Shown: positions 29,046 through 41,206, numbered from the stretch's first letter. The stretch is DNA of 64,000 nucleotides from Rickettsia endosymbiont of Lasioglossum villosulum (GCF_964026455.1 NZ_OZ032152.1:1054001-1118000); one strand, 5' to 3'. Made by a program: numbers and translations. The notes: generated from the letters alone by a model not told the origin.

Positions 29046-29072
29046 CCACCACGAGGTGACAGAGATGAAAAG

Positions 29073-29717
29073 TTAAATAGAGCAAGCATTGCTACTATAA
29101 TCATCATCCTCACGGATAAATTTTTGCTTTACCTTAGAGTTATTATTATAAGGTTTATTATTTTTAACTGGTGCTACAGGTTCGTAGTTTGAAACTGGAG
29201 GCACATAATTTTGATTTGCTGTTGCATTTGGGCAAGTATATTTTGATATATCACGCTTAGTTTCTCTTAGCATTGCCTTTATCTGGTCTAGCTCTTCTTG
29301 CATTTTTCTTTCTTTATCGGTATTGTCCTTTCTAACTTTCTTATTAGCTTTACTTAAAATCATATCATCATCGTCTGAAGATTCACCTGATTCAGCTTTA
29401 TATTTTTCCATATCTCGTCTAATCATTTTAAGGTATATCTCACGATTTCTTTTGACGGGATCAATTTGCTCTCCTCTTAAAGGGTTATCATAATCGTCAT
29501 CGTCATCCTCTGGATCGTCAAGATTATCTTCAACTATATTCTTTTTAGCTAAACTAATATATTTATTATTATATAAAGGTTTTCTTTTACCACCTTTAAA
29601 ACCTTTACTATCAACTAACCTATTATTTGCGGATTTTTGGAAGTAACCTCTAAAGCTATCAGTACAACCTGACAGCACAAAAACACCTAAAAATAATATT
29701 ATAATTTTTTTCAACAT
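29073..29717 (-). CDS. Hypothetical lipoprotein with acidic and lysine-rich tail
   Basis: A 214-residue protein with signal peptide [20 protein letters not shown], lipobox LSGC with Cys18. The mature part is low-complexity: an aspartate-rich cluster ([16 protein letters not shown], about residues 65–80), a lysine/glutamate helix region, and an asparagine/proline-rich end ([20 protein letters not shown]). No catalytic motif is visible. It lies downstream of murG on the same strand with about 136 bases between. It may be an envelope spacer or periplasmic anchor; function unknown. Confidence 0.7.
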   Translation of the reverse strand: MLKKIIILFLGVFVLSGCTDSFRGYFQKSANNRLVDSKGFKGGKRKPLYNNKYISLAKKNIVEDNLDDPEDDDDDYDNPLRGEQIDPVKRNREIYLKMIRRDMEKYKAESGESSDDDDMILSKANKKVRKDNTDKERKMQEELDQIKAMLRETKRDISKYTCPNATANQNYVPPVSNYEPVAPVKNNKPYNNNSKVKQKFIREDDDYSSNACSI

Positions 29718-29853
29718 ATATTATTCCAAAACTTCAATTAGATTTATTTATATAACTTGACAAATTATCTTTAAAAACAAGCCATATGAAAAAGTCTATT
29801 ATGATTAATGCCACATAATAATCAAACTTGCAAGAATAAAGAGCTTATATTGT

Positions 29854-30924
29854 TTAAATTAGCTCTTCTATTAGGTTACTTAGCAACTTATGACCCTCTT
29901 TTCTTCTTTTTAATAGATTTTTCGAGGTATTTTCTAATATCTTCAGATTACTTATTAACTCAAACATTTTTTCGGCTAATTTTTCGCTTGATATATCATC
30001 TTGCTTCATGCACCAACCACATTTCTCATCTTCTAATAATTTTGCATTATGATATTGATGATTATCGGCAGCACTTGGCAGCGGAATAAAAATTGCTGGC
30101 AACCCTATATAAGTTAGCTCTTCTATAGTAGATGCTCCAGCTCTTGAAATTACTAAATCAGCATTTTTATACTGATTTGCCATATTATCAAAAAATTCAG
30201 CTAATTCGTAAGTAATATTTAAATTTGAGTATATATTTTTTATTTTTACTTGATCCTCAAGTGCTGCTTGCTGAGTTATATGCAGTTTAAGATTTGGCTG
30301 CTTTTGCATTAAAGCTTTGATGCTTTCAGGTATTAACTCTGAAAATAATTTAGCTCCTTGACTGCCGCCAAAGATAAAAATTTTAAAGGTACGGTCTTTG
30401 TCATTCCGTCGCTTGACCACCGAATCCAAGCCTCTAATATTCTTTCTAACTATCCCCCCAGTAACTACTGTTCTATTCTTTACAACTACAGGCAAGTTTT
30501 TAGTATTTTTATAAGAAATTGCTATTTTCTTAGCAAAATTTGCAAAAAATTTATTAACCTTTCCAAGATAAGAATTCTGCTCATGAATTACAATCGGCAC
30601 TCTTAGAAAAATTGCTGCAAACATTGAAGCAACAACCGGATAACCACCAAATCCTACTACAGCAGAGGGAGAAAGGCTAAATAACAATTTAATAGCTTTA
30701 AAAATAGCAAGCGATAATAACGGCAAGAATAATAAAATATTTTTTGGTCGTTTTAAATCTATAACATGAAAAATTAATCCCGTATCATGATTTATATACT
30801 TCTCACACCTTAAATCCGTAATAAAATGAACTTCATATTTTCTTTTTATTAACTCCTCCCCAAGAGCAACTGCTGGAAAAAAATGACCGCCTGTTCCACC
30901 TGCCACTAAAACTATCTTTTTCAT
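29854..30924 (-). CDS. murG: UDP-GlcNAc:lipid I N-acetylglucosaminyltransferase (MurG)
   Basis: MurG adds GlcNAc to lipid I to make lipid II on the cytoplasmic face of the inner membrane. The 356-residue GT-B glycosyltransferase has [19 protein letters not shown] near the N terminus, [43 protein letters not shown] and the donor-site block [20 protein letters not shown]. Length is normal. Its start overlaps the ftsW stop by four bases (ATGA), so the pair is translationally coupled. Confidence 0.97.
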   Translation of the reverse strand: MKKIVLVAGGTGGHFFPAVALGEELIKRKYEVHFITDLRCEKYINHDTGLIFHVIDLKRPKNILLFLPLLSLAIFKAIKLLFSLSPSAVVGFGGYPVVASMFAAIFLRVPIVIHEQNSYLGKVNKFFANFAKKIAISYKNTKNLPVVVKNRTVVTGGIVRKNIRGLDSVVKRRNDKDRTFKIFIFGGSQGAKLFSELIPESIKALMQKQPNLKLHITQQAALEDQVKIKNIYSNLNITYELAEFFDNMANQYKNADLVISRAGASTIEELTYIGLPAIFIPLPSAADNHQYHNAKLLEDEKCGWCMKQDDISSEKLAEKMFELISNLKILENTSKNLLKRRKEGHKLLSNLIEELI

Positions 30925-32054
30925 ATTTCTATTTTATTTATCTTGTACGAATCAAGCGGCGTTCGGTATTTAGTAAAGCCAAGAAGCATACCAGTAGCTA
31001 TAGCAATTGCAAGCGTTGAAGAGCCGCCATAGCTAATAAAAGGCAGCGTCATGCCCTTAGTAGGCAGTAAATGCAAAGTTACACCTATATTAATTATTGC
31101 CTGAAGCCCTAATTGTGCAACAATACCGCTAGCAGCAAATTGGACGAATTTATCTTGCTCATTTAATAGCTTAGCAAGACTTCTAAGTACTATAAACGCA
31201 AATACACCTATAACTATAAGGCAAATAATAGCTCCAAATTCTTCCCCAGCAACGGCAAAAATAAAATCAGTGTGCGAATCAGGTAGAACCTGTTTTACTG
31301 CCCCCTCCCCCGGTCCTTTACCATATAAACCACCATGTTCAAAAGCTTTCAGTGACTTGCTAACTTGATAATTCTCACTACTATCAGGATCTAGAAATGA
31401 GTTAATCCTTTGCGTAACGTGTGGCAACCAAAAATACGCAACAGTTACTCCTATCATTCCTAAAAAACCAGCTAGAACAATCCAAAATATTGGCATACCA
31501 GCAATAAAAAGCTGAATACCAAAAACTGCCGTAATCATCACAAGCATTCCAAAATCCGGTTGAATGATTAAGAGAATAGCAACAATAAAATAAAGTATCG
31601 AGCAAACTGTAAAGCTTGGGAAATCATCATTAAATTTTAACGATAATATCCAGCCCGTAACAACTGCAAAAAATGGCTTAATAAACTCTGAAGGCTGAAT
31701 AGATAAGCCGGCAATATTAATCCACCTAGTTGCTCCTTTCACTTCGTAACCAAAGAATTTAACAGCAATTAATAAAACTATACTAGCTATAAAACCCAAT
31801 ATGGCAAAACGCTTTAACCATTTCTTATTAAAGCGTGAAAATAACAATATAAAAGCTGAGGCAGCTGTTAGATAAAATACTTGCCTAGATGCAAAATAAT
31901 TTTCTTCCAGCCCTATTCTACTTGCTACTGCTGAACCTGAAGTAGTCACAAGCATTAAGCTAAAAGCAAATAAAATAACTAAAGAAATAACTATTTGGCG
32001 ATCGGTACTACGCCACCATAATTTTATAAAATTATTCGATATTTCGTTATTCAT
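30921..32054 (-). CDS. ftsW: SEDS peptidoglycan glycosyltransferase FtsW
   Basis: FtsW polymerises lipid II at the division septum together with a class B PBP. The 377-residue protein has about ten hydrophobic segments and family motifs: [19 protein letters not shown] (the SEDS catalytic-region block), [34 protein letters not shown] and C-terminal [12 protein letters not shown]. It overlaps murG by four bases. murD lies further upstream on the same strand, separated by a hypothetical gene, so the dcw order murD–ftsW–murG is conserved with an insertion. Confidence 0.95.
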   Translation of the reverse strand: MNNEISNNFIKLWWRSTDRQIVISLVILFAFSLMLVTTSGSAVASRIGLEENYFASRQVFYLTAASAFILLFSRFNKKWLKRFAILGFIASIVLLIAVKFFGYEVKGATRWINIAGLSIQPSEFIKPFFAVVTGWILSLKFNDDFPSFTVCSILYFIVAILLIIQPDFGMLVMITAVFGIQLFIAGMPIFWIVLAGFLGMIGVTVAYFWLPHVTQRINSFLDPDSSENYQVSKSLKAFEHGGLYGKGPGEGAVKQVLPDSHTDFIFAVAGEEFGAIICLIVIGVFAFIVLRSLAKLLNEQDKFVQFAASGIVAQLGLQAIINIGVTLHLLPTKGMTLPFISYGGSSTLAIAIATGMLLGFTKYRTPLDSYKINKIEI

Positions 32055-32147
32055 ATTGTAGTTATGTAATTTCTATTTATGCTGTTGTATTGATCAGTTT
32101 TAACATCATTACTAGAAAATTACGGAGTAATCCAGTTAAATAATAAA

Positions 32148-32236
32148 ACGTCATTGCCAAGAACATAGCGATTCAGCAATCTTATAAGACATTTTCATAA
32201 GATTACCAAATCGAGACCTCTCCTCGCAATGACGAT
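32148..32236. repeat. Palindromic repeat, family B (diverged)
   Basis: CGTCATTGCCAAGAACATAG at the left and CTCTCCTCGCAATGACG at the right, with a degraded centre. It lies between ftsW and the hypothetical gene. Confidence 0.7.
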
Positions 32237-32273
32237 TAGGTATCCGCATAAAACAATGCTTTTGTAGAACAAT

Positions 32274-32720
32274 TTAGTTATTGTGCATAAGAATTATTGT
32301 AGTTCCTGTCAATTCAGCATAATAGTTTTCACCAAGATAGTTTTCAGAGTCATGATTTTGTTTATAACATCCTTGCACACTACAATCTTGAGTATATTTG
32401 TTATAATCACCTTCAATATAATCACGAGCATATTGTACTACCGATTGTACTACTGGAGCTACTAAATCCAATACATATTTTACTGCTGTATTATAAAATG
32501 TTGAAAAAATACCGTTATCATTTTCATCAACATTTACTTTTTTTTCTACATGCGTACTAGAAGAGAAAGGCTTTGGGAAAGCCTTTTCTATACTTTCTAG
32601 ACTCATGTTTAAGAATGTGTCTACTATTGCTTCATCGTTTTTTATTTTCCCTTTTATTGATTTATCATTTTTTGTATTACTACTCTCAATCGTAAAAAAT
32701 GCTGTAATAAATCCTAACAT
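32274..32720 (-). CDS. Hypothetical protein, 148 residues
   Basis: Not recognised. The N terminus (MLGFITAFFTIESSN) is only weakly hydrophobic, not a convincing signal peptide. A central amphipathic stretch (IFSTFYNTAVKYVLDLVAPV) and VQSVVQYARDYIEGDYNKY precede two close cysteines (CSVQGC). It is inserted between murD and ftsW in what is normally a tight cell-division cluster, suggesting a lineage-specific acquisition. It has poly-T/A flanks and no obvious partner. Confidence 0.5.
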   Translation of the reverse strand: MLGFITAFFTIESSNTKNDKSIKGKIKNDEAIVDTFLNMSLESIEKAFPKPFSSSTHVEKKVNVDENDNGIFSTFYNTAVKYVLDLVAPVVQSVVQYARDYIEGDYNKYTQDCSVQGCYKQNHDSENYLGENYYAELTGTTIILMHNN

Positions 32721-32840
32721 AAAAAACCTCTTTTTTAATTTTTAAATAGTTCTTTTAAGATCACAAGCTAATAAAATTATTAACTTGCTTATTAATATAT
32801 TACATAATTTTAATATTAAATTATATTAACAAATTAATAC

Positions 32841-34226
32841 TTAACTAATTAATTTTTTTAATAAGGCATTTTTGTCATAGGCACAAATAAGAGTATTATA
32901 CAATCTAATAAACAACTCACCACGCTCCTCAAAGTTCTTAAACTGATCGTATGAACTGCAACAAGGTGCAAGTAAAATATTCTTTTCTTTCTGGTTATCC
33001 TTGCAAGCATCTTTATAAGCAAGTTCAAAAGCCTGTTTAAGATCATCACATATAACAAAATCTATTACATCTTTGGCAGTATTTGCAAACATTTCTTTAG
33101 CTTGCCCATAAAAATAAGCTTTTTTGATTTTACTAAAATAAGGTTTTATTTCCTCAATACCCCCCTCTTTAGCAATACCACCTGCAAGCCAATAAATATT
33201 ATCAAGAGCTTTAATTGATTGCACGGCAGCTATAGCATTCGTTGCTTTACTATCATTATAGAAATTTATAACATCTATACTACCTAGATATTGCATCCTA
33301 TGCGGCAGTCCTTGAAAACTACTTATAGATTCGATAATTTTTACAGGCTCAAGACCTATTATTCTAGCAACTGCATAGCTTGCTGCAATATTCTCGCTGT
33401 TATGAATTCCTTGCAGACTCTTATTAGACATTAGTTTTAAACTAATATGCTCAAAGAAATTATCGGTAATTATATCATTAACTATTGATATACCTTTTTC
33501 AAGAATTTTGGTAACTGAAAAAGGGATTAATTTAATATGATGTTTTTGTTGTAGATTTGTAAAAATTTCATGGCAATAATCATTATCAATATTAATTATC
33601 CCGTAACTATCTTTATCCATTCGATCAAAAATTTTAGATTTTGCTGTAATATAACCTTCCATATTTTCATGCCTATCTAAATGATCGGGAGTAATATTAA
33701 GAAGCACTGCTATTTTAGCAGCAAAAGTTTTTACTAAATCTAGCTGAAAGGAAGATAACTCAAGCACATACCCATCCTTACTTGCTTTAGCTTGCAAAAC
33801 CGGAACACCGATATTACCAGCTAATGGATAATCTAAACCATTATCACTTAAGATATGACTAATTAAAGCAGTGGTAGTACTTTTGCCGTTTGTACCGGTC
33901 ACAGCTAGGAGGTTTAAACCTTTAGATTTTTCGAAAAATAAATCTATGTCGGAAGTGATCGGGATATTAAAATTTTTTGCGATTTTGACTATCTCGTGTG
34001 TTAGAGGAATTCCAGGACTTAATACAATTTTATCTAAATTTTGCCATTTTATATCAGATATGGGAATAATATAATTTTTACCGAATAATTCCTCAAACTT
34101 ATCCCTATTTGCTTCTAGATCATCATAGGCAATTATATTACATTTGTCTTGCAACTCTTCGTAAACCGAAATACCAGTTTTACCAAGCCCAAAAACACCT
34201 ATATTTTGTCTTTTATGGATAGTCAT
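32841..34226 (-). CDS. murD: UDP-N-acetylmuramoyl-L-alanine–D-glutamate ligase (MurD)
   Basis: MurD adds D-glutamate to UDP-MurNAc-L-Ala in the cytoplasm. The 461-residue ligase has an N-terminal UDP-binding fold ([17 protein letters not shown]), the ATP loop [47 protein letters not shown] and [17 protein letters not shown], followed by a C-terminal block [20 protein letters not shown]. All diagnostic motifs are intact and length is normal. Confidence 0.97.
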   Translation of the reverse strand: MTIHKRQNIGVFGLGKTGISVYEELQDKCNIIAYDDLEANRDKFEELFGKNYIIPISDIKWQNLDKIVLSPGIPLTHEIVKIAKNFNIPITSDIDLFFEKSKGLNLLAVTGTNGKSTTTALISHILSDNGLDYPLAGNIGVPVLQAKASKDGYVLELSSFQLDLVKTFAAKIAVLLNITPDHLDRHENMEGYITAKSKIFDRMDKDSYGIINIDNDYCHEIFTNLQQKHHIKLIPFSVTKILEKGISIVNDIITDNFFEHISLKLMSNKSLQGIHNSENIAASYAVARIIGLEPVKIIESISSFQGLPHRMQYLGSIDVINFYNDSKATNAIAAVQSIKALDNIYWLAGGIAKEGGIEEIKPYFSKIKKAYFYGQAKEMFANTAKDVIDFVICDDLKQAFELAYKDACKDNQKEKNILLAPCCSSYDQFKNFEERGELFIRLYNTLICAYDKNALLKKLIS

Positions 34227-34255
34227 GAGTTAATTTTAAGGGATTGTATAGAAAA

Positions 34256-34357
34256 TGTCATTGCGAGCAGTCGTAGACTGCGTGGCAATCTTAGGAATCA
34301 TATGTACTACTTTATGAGATTGCCGCGTCGATGCTTATGCATCTCCTCGCAATGACG
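34256..34357. repeat. Palindromic repeat, family B
   Basis: TGTCATTGCGAGCAGTCGTAG to CATCTCCTCGCAATGACG, with AGATTGCCGCGTCGATGC in the right arm. It separates murD from the downstream-facing lipoprotein gene. Confidence 0.85.
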
Positions 34358-34368
34358 ATTGAGTATAC

Positions 34369-34617
34369 CTATTTAATGTCCTGCATTAATGCTTGCTCAC
34401 CCTCATTAAGGTTGACCTGATCATTAACATTATTATAAACTGCTTGATTGTTAGTTGGAACAGGTAAATAATAATGAGGCGGTACTTCTAAAGCCTTACT
34501 ACGCTGAACTTGATACTCATTAGGACCAGCTGTTGATATTCCTACAGTTTCTTTTAATTTTTTATTACATGCAGAAGTAATTAATAAAACAGTAAATAAT
34601 AAAAAAACTTTTCTCAC
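34369..34617 (-). CDS. BamF-like lipoprotein (DUF3035 type)
   Basis: An 82-residue lipoprotein with signal peptide MRKVFLLFTVLLITSACNKK; the lipobox is TSAC with Cys17. The mature segment AGPNEYQVQRSKALEVPPHY and YLPVP matches the pattern GP-DEF-V-R-PL-VPP-F-LP of the alphaproteobacterial DUF3035 family, whose Caulobacter member BamF is part of the outer-membrane beta-barrel assembly complex. It is shorter than many homologues. It follows lspA by 16 bases, the usual context of this family in alphaproteobacteria. Assignment rests on that motif and context. Confidence 0.7.
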   Translation of the reverse strand: MRKVFLLFTVLLITSACNKKLKETVGISTAGPNEYQVQRSKALEVPPHYYLPVPTNNQAVYNNVNDQVNLNEGEQALMQDIK

Positions 34618-34633
34618 TTTAATACCTTATAGA

Positions 34634-35224
34634 TTATATTTTATCGTTATCGCCTTGTGGAGCATTACGAATCTTTTCAGCCATAGCCTCAATTTGGGCT
34701 TTATCATAATTCTCTTTAGCTTTTTCTTCAATATTTTTTTTAGCACTATAATAATCTTCTACTAAGATAATTACTCCAAGTGTAATAAAACAGTCAGCTA
34801 GATTAAATACTGGAAAGCTATAATCTTGATAATGGAAATATATAAAATCAAAAACTGCTCCTCGAAATGATCTATCAATTAAATTACCGATAGCACCACC
34901 AATTACAAAGCTATAACCAGCAAAGCCTCCTATGGTTTTGGAACTCATCATTAAATAATATAAATAACAAACAATAATCGTATTTGTTATTAAAAACACG
35001 ATATTACTATATTGATAATAATCACGCATTAAACCGAAGCTAATACCATAATTCCAAGTATAAACCATATTTAAAAAAGATGTGACCTTTAAGGTTAAGC
35101 CATGCTTCCATCTTAGATTATTGATAAACCACCATTTAGTCAATTGATCAATAATCACTAATGTTATTATAATACGGCTACTACGAGCAAATGTTAGATA
35201 TAGTTTTTTAAATGATAGAATCAT
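34634..35224 (-). CDS. lspA: Lipoprotein signal peptidase (LspA)
   Basis: LspA cleaves lipoprotein signal peptides after lipid attachment in the inner membrane. The 196-residue protein has four hydrophobic segments and both catalytic-aspartate motifs: [20 protein letters not shown] and [15 protein letters not shown]. It is somewhat longer than typical (about 165) owing to a charged C-terminal tail ([20 protein letters not shown]). Several lipoproteins in this window are its likely substrates, including the next gene. Confidence 0.95.
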   Translation of the reverse strand: MILSFKKLYLTFARSSRIIITLVIIDQLTKWWFINNLRWKHGLTLKVTSFLNMVYTWNYGISFGLMRDYYQYSNIVFLITNTIIVCYLYYLMMSSKTIGGFAGYSFVIGGAIGNLIDRSFRGAVFDFIYFHYQDYSFPVFNLADCFITLGVIILVEDYYSAKKNIEEKAKENYDKAQIEAMAEKIRNAPQGDNDKI

Positions 35225-35262
35225 AATTATTTAGGGATTTTTATAAGGGAATAAAGGAGGGG

Positions 35263-35359
35263 CGTCATTGCGAGGAGATGCATAGCATCGACGTGGCAAT
35301 CTCATGAAATAGAATATAACTCCTGAGATTGCTTCGTCGCTATGCTCCTCGCAATGACG
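35263..35359. repeat. Palindromic repeat, family B
   Basis: CGTCATTGCGAGGAGATGCATAG to ATGCTCCTCGCAATGACG with AACTCCTGAGATTGCTTCG in the centre. It lies between the M23 peptidase and lspA. Confidence 0.88.
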
Positions 35360-35389
35360 ACTACCATGAAATGACACACGCCTAACACA

Positions 35390-36757
35390 TTACACCGAAA
35401 CTTCAGCTACTTTATTAGCCTGCAAATCTTTATCAAGCTTAACATTCAAGGTTTTAACTTCTTTCTTAAACTGCTTGAATTTTTCTAATTTTTTTCCGCT
35501 TAATTCTACACCTGGTGTTGTTTTAACGGACATAGGATTAACATGTTTACCATCAATTTTAACTTCATAATGTAAATGCGGTCCTGTAGCTCTACCGGTG
35601 CTTCCAACATATGCTATAATATCGCCTTGTTTTACTAGGCTTCCTACTTTTAAACCTTTAGCAAAATTTGATGCGTGAGCATAGGCAGTAGATAACGTAC
35701 CGCTATGTTTTATCTGGATAAATTTCCCATAACCTGATTTCCAACCTATTTCAGTAATAACACCATTACCCGCCGAATATATAGGTGTTCCAGTCGGTGC
35801 TGCAAAATCAACCCCTTTATGCATTTTGGTATAACCAAGTATAGGGTGCTTCCTAATACCATATTGTGAAGAAACTTTTATAACTTTTAAAGGAGTTCTA
35901 AGCAAACTTCTTTTTACACTTTTACCATCTTCAGAAAAAAATGCATGATTATTTACATTATTATCATGTGAATAGCGATAAATATTATATTCTTTTCCTG
36001 AAAGATTTAACGAGACATATAAAATCTTACCGTGATGGGAAAATTTACCATCTTCCGTCACGTATTTTTCTGTTATAACAGTCGCAGTATCACCACTTTT
36101 TATTTGACGCTGAAAATCAATTTGATAAGCATAAGCATTAATCAGCTCTATTATATTATTGTTTGACAAACCAAGCTTCTTAAGAGCAGACATAAAGTTT
36201 GACTCGATATTTACAGATGACTTAGCCACTGTTTTTGTTAAAGGCACGATAATTTCTGCAATTTTAAAATTATCATTCTCTCTTATTATTTCAATAGTCT
36301 TAAGTTTATCTATAGCTAAAATAATCTTATTAAGAAATACTGTTTCAGAAGTTAAATCCTCATTATCATTTTCGGTAATTTTTGTTTCATATTCAAAAGT
36401 AATTTGCTGCCCTATTTTAAGCGATGGCAATAATTTATTTTCTTTTATTAAGCTTAATATTTTTTCTATATCATTTCTTGGGATATTTTGACCGCTCAGA
36501 ATAGAATTTATAGTATCGCCTTTTTTAACTGTTACTTCTTTAAATGAAATTGCTTCTTGAATTTCTTCAGCTTCAGGATGTACTAATGTTATAGATAACG
36601 TATCATTTACATAGTTATTAACAGCAAAAGAGACAAACATCACTAATGCTATAAATAGTAATAGGGAAACAGAGGTAAGAACTTTTTTGAATCGTGCACT
36701 AAGATAAGGAACTGATAATACATCATCAAAATCGTAAGATAGCGTGTCGTTTTTCAT
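35390..36757 (-). CDS. M23-family peptidoglycan endopeptidase
   Basis: A 455-residue membrane-anchored periplasmic protein. A single transmembrane helix (about residues 28–50, VSLLLFIALVMFVSFAVNNY) follows a short cytoplasmic tail. Residues about 72–110 look LysM/OapA-like (VTVKKGDTINSILSGQNIPR). The C-terminal LytM domain has HKGVDFAAPTGTPIYSAGNG, with the first zinc ligands, and ATGPHLHYEVKIDGKHVNP, with the HLH motif. The intact zinc ligands predict an active endopeptidase that cuts cross-links for wall growth, similar to MepM, rather than a degenerate regulator. It is in the envelope block with lspA and murD. Confidence 0.9.
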   Translation of the reverse strand: MKNDTLSYDFDDVLSVPYLSARFKKVLTSVSLLLFIALVMFVSFAVNNYVNDTLSITLVHPEAEEIQEAISFKEVTVKKGDTINSILSGQNIPRNDIEKILSLIKENKLLPSLKIGQQITFEYETKITENDNEDLTSETVFLNKIILAIDKLKTIEIIRENDNFKIAEIIVPLTKTVAKSSVNIESNFMSALKKLGLSNNNIIELINAYAYQIDFQRQIKSGDTATVITEKYVTEDGKFSHHGKILYVSLNLSGKEYNIYRYSHDNNVNNHAFFSEDGKSVKRSLLRTPLKVIKVSSQYGIRKHPILGYTKMHKGVDFAAPTGTPIYSAGNGVITEIGWKSGYGKFIQIKHSGTLSTAYAHASNFAKGLKVGSLVKQGDIIAYVGSTGRATGPHLHYEVKIDGKHVNPMSVKTTPGVELSGKKLEKFKQFKKEVKTLNVKLDKDLQANKVAEVSV

Positions 36758-36939
36758 TGATTACTTAGAAGTTATCTTGGTTTCGTTATTATTAATATGA
36801 ACTATATAAATACAAATTACAATAAAAAATTATAAAATAATTTAGTTTTAAATCGTTTTATTCAAAATACTTTTTGTTTTTATTTTATATTTTTTGTGTT
36901 ATTAAAGTTAATTTTCTTTAATTTTTAATAATTAAAATT

Positions 36940-37494
36940 ATGTTTAGATTATTCCTATTTTTATTAATTCTTACAAACTTCACTTCTTGTTCATTTAATA
37001 ATCAAGATGTTAAACCATCAAAAATAGAATATTATGAGAATATTTCTTCAAATAAAAAATGTTTACCAAATAGCAAAATAGTTTTGGTAGGAGGTTGCTT
37101 TGATGTGTTACATTATGGTCACCTGGAGTTTTTGCATGAAGCTAAAAAGCAAGGTAAATATTTAATCGTTGCTTTAGAAACTGATGAAACAATAATTAAA
37201 TATAAAAAGCGTAAACCTATTCATAATCAACTACAACGAGCAAAAATTTTAAGCTCCCTTACATTTGTTGATAAAGTACTTATGTTACCCGAGTTAAAAG
37301 GTTTTAACGATTACGCATTATTAGTGCAAAATATTTGCCCCTCTGTAATTGCTGTAACAAAATATGATCCTCAATTAACGAATAAACAAACTCAAGCTAA
37401 ATTAATAAACGCTCAAGTAATAGAAGTTATAGATTTAATACAACACCCTGATATAGGTACATTTTCCACCTCAAACATCATTAATAGCATATAA
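36940..37494 (+). CDS. Cytidylyltransferase-fold protein with lipoprotein-like signal
   Basis: A 184-residue protein. The domain from residue 42 on has VLVGGCFDVLHYGHLEFLHEAKKQG, the nucleotidyltransferase HxGH motif of the TagD/RfaE2/CCT class, followed by LIVALETDETIIKYKKRKP and late SxSNIINSI in place of ISSTxI. These enzymes normally work in the cytoplasm. Here the first 17 residues, MFRLFLFLLILTNFTSC, read as an export signal with a lipobox-like FTSC. No other in-frame ATG exists before the catalytic motif, so the hydrophobic N terminus seems real. Either it is a membrane-anchored enzyme facing the cytoplasm or a lipoprotein. The substrate is unknown. Confidence 0.75.
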   Translation: MFRLFLFLLILTNFTSCSFNNQDVKPSKIEYYENISSNKKCLPNSKIVLVGGCFDVLHYGHLEFLHEAKKQGKYLIVALETDETIIKYKKRKPIHNQLQRAKILSSLTFVDKVLMLPELKGFNDYALLVQNICPSVIAVTKYDPQLTNKQTQAKLINAQVIEVIDLIQHPDIGTFSTSNIINSI

Positions 37495-37570
37495 AATTTA
37501 TTTTATTTATCGATTTTTGCTTTAATTAAAATACATATCCATTTATATTAATATAAAAATAACTTGTATT

Positions 37571-38380
37571 ATGTACTTTATGAAGAATGTTATTACTTTA
37601 ATTGGCTTAGTTTTATTTAGTAGCTTTTGCTTTGCTTCTGAGCCTTTGCCTTGGCAAATTGGATTTCAGCCACCTGCAAGCCCGATCATGGAGGAGTTAC
37701 ATAAATTCCACGATTTCTTACTTTATATCTCTACTGCCATAGTTTTGTTTGTTGCAGGATTATTAGTTTTTGTATGTATTAAATTTAACGCAAGAAATAA
37801 TCCAGTACCGGCAAAATTTTCGCATAACATTTTAATAGAAATAATTTGGACTGTAATACCTATAATAATTTTAGTTATTATTGCCGTGCCATCTTTTAGA
37901 ATATTGCGTCATGCCGAAAAAATACCGGAAGCGGATTTAACTATTAAAGTAGTAGGCTACCAATGGTATTGGCATTATATATATCCTGATCATAATGATA
38001 TAGAATTTGATAGTGTTATGATCTCAGATGAAAATCTAAAACCTGACCAAAAAAGATTATTAGATGTTGATAATAGAATAGTAATACCCGAGAATGCTAC
38101 AGTTAGATTTTTAATTACAGCCGGTGACGTAATACATAGCTTTGCTGTTCCGTCTCTTGGTTTTAAAATAGATGCCGTACCCGGAAGAGTAAATGAAACA
38201 TGGACAAGAGTCGCCAAAAAAGGTGTATATTACGGGCAGTGTTCCGAGCTTTGCGGAATCAATCACGGCTTCATGCCGATTGCTATAGAGGTAGTAAGCA
38301 AAGAAGATTTCGATAATTGGGTTGCGAGTAAGAATAAAGTTGCCGCAAACGGTGAGAATTCAAAATTGGCAGCTAATTAA
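37571..38380 (+). CDS. coxB: Cytochrome c oxidase subunit II
   Basis: CoxB carries the CuA centre and passes electrons from cytochrome c to CoxA in the inner membrane. The 269-residue protein has a signal peptide, two transmembrane helices (about 50–75 and 95–118), and the CuA domain with VVGYQWYWHYIYP and YGQCSELCGINHGFMPI, where the two cysteines, histidine and methionine ligands are present. A second possible ATG lies nine bases downstream (MKNVITL). coxA follows after a repeat. Confidence 0.96.
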   Translation: MYFMKNVITLIGLVLFSSFCFASEPLPWQIGFQPPASPIMEELHKFHDFLLYISTAIVLFVAGLLVFVCIKFNARNNPVPAKFSHNILIEIIWTVIPIIILVIIAVPSFRILRHAEKIPEADLTIKVVGYQWYWHYIYPDHNDIEFDSVMISDENLKPDQKRLLDVDNRIVIPENATVRFLITAGDVIHSFAVPSLGFKIDAVPGRVNETWTRVAKKGVYYGQCSELCGINHGFMPIAIEVVSKEDFDNWVASKNKVAANGENSKLAAN

Positions 38381-38399
38381 TTATGTTTTTATCCTGATG

Positions 38400-38600
38400 T
38401 CATACCGTGGCTTGTCCGGTTTTGTTGTATGGATCGAAAGTCGTCTGAGCTACGCGAATGAAATGAGCGTGGCAATCCAGAAAAAATAATAAAAAATACT
38501 ATAAATTAGCATTTTTTAGTTGGATTGCTTCGTCAATTACTTCGTAATTTCCTTAGCTCAGACGGAAAAACCGATCTACGCGGGAATGACATCAAAGCCA
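38400..38600. repeat. Palindromic repeat, family A, between coxB and coxA
   Basis: This copy includes CGAAAGTCGTCTGAGCTACG at left, AATGAAATGAGCGTGGCAAT, the AT-rich centre matching 1–160 almost exactly, and TTAGCTCAGACGGAAAAACC at right. The whole 328-base gap between coxB and coxA is otherwise gene-free. Confidence 0.85.
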
Positions 38601-38672
38601 TGCAACAAAACCAGAATGACAAATAATTACATTTAAAAAAGCGAAGATGCCTTAGGTAATGAATCATGGTAA

Positions 38673-40307
<1,635 letters not shown>

Positions 40308-40310
40308 TTT

Positions 40311-40685
40311 ATGATTCTCAGAAGATTATTTGCTTTCTTGATTGATAAAATTATAATTGGAATATTGCTATCATTGACTATAGCATTTGTAAAAGACACG
40401 ATGATAGAAATTGCTTTATTTTTTATTATTTCAGGATTTTACTTTCCTTACCTAGAATCTTCAAAAATACAAGCCTCTATTGGGAAAAAATTACTAGATT
40501 TAAAAGTAGTTCATCAAGATGGAACTACTCTTAAAGGTAGTGAAGCATTTATTAGATTTGTCGCTTTTTATGTGATTAATTTAACTGGTATACTTTTTAT
40601 AATAAGCGTTATTATGATGATATTTAGGGAAGACGAAAAAATGCTTCATGATTTAGTATTTGATACACAAGTAGTAAAGTCATAA
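40311..40685 (+). CDS. RDD-family membrane protein
   Basis: A 124-residue protein with three hydrophobic segments. It matches the RDD pattern: RLFAFLIDKIIIGILLS at the start (R-x-x-A-x-x-ID), ASIGKKLLDLKVVHQDG in the middle and ending DEKMLHDLVFDTQVV, the conserved H-D signature. Function of the family is not settled; some members affect ion or osmotic homeostasis. It is three bases after coxA and overlaps the next gene by one base, so it is part of the cox transcript. Confidence 0.85.
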   Translation: MILRRLFAFLIDKIIIGILLSLTIAFVKDTMIEIALFFIISGFYFPYLESSKIQASIGKKLLDLKVVHQDGTTLKGSEAFIRFVAFYVINLTGILFIISVIMMIFREDEKMLHDLVFDTQVVKS

Positions 40686-41206
40686 TGAATAAACAAGAAT
40701 CACGTTTGCATTTCAAGGAGCTTTTAACGAAAAATATAGATAAAATAAATTCTGATTTAACAAAAACTTCTTTACTAAATCAAGTCAGTAATTTATTAAA
40801 ACAGTTAAAAGTAAAGCATGTTGGAATATATTATCCACTAAAATATGAAATAAACCTGCTTGAACTATTAAATATTCATCATGAAATAAAATTTTTTCTG
40901 CCTAAAATTATAAATAATGAAATAAAATATTGTGCTTATAATTATAATGATGAATTAGTTTTAGGGAGTTTTAAAACTTTAGAACCGATAAATAATGATT
41001 TCTATGAACCAGAATTGATAATTGTCCCAGGTCTGGCATTTAGTAAAGATGGCTACAGACTTGGTTATGGTAAAGGACATTTTGATCGATACATAAATAA
41101 TAATAAAGATATATTAACTGTTGGTGTTTGTTTAAAAGAACAAGTTATAGATAACTTTCCTGCTGAATTACATGATCAGAAACTTAATTTTATTATTTCT
41201 ATATGA
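40685..41206 (+). CDS. 5-formyltetrahydrofolate cyclo-ligase
   Basis: The enzyme converts 5-formyl-THF to 5,10-methenyl-THF with ATP. The 173-residue protein has HVGIYYPLKYEINL, FFLPKIINNEIKYCAY and the signature ELIIVPGLAFSKDGYRLGYG followed by KGHFDRYI. Length is normal. Start overlaps the RDD stop (TAATG), and its stop overlaps the next start (ATGA), so the genes are coupled. Confidence 0.93.
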   Translation: MNKQESRLHFKELLTKNIDKINSDLTKTSLLNQVSNLLKQLKVKHVGIYYPLKYEINLLELLNIHHEIKFFLPKIINNEIKYCAYNYNDELVLGSFKTLEPINNDFYEPELIIVPGLAFSKDGYRLGYGKGHFDRYINNNKDILTVGVCLKEQVIDNFPAELHDQKLNFIISI

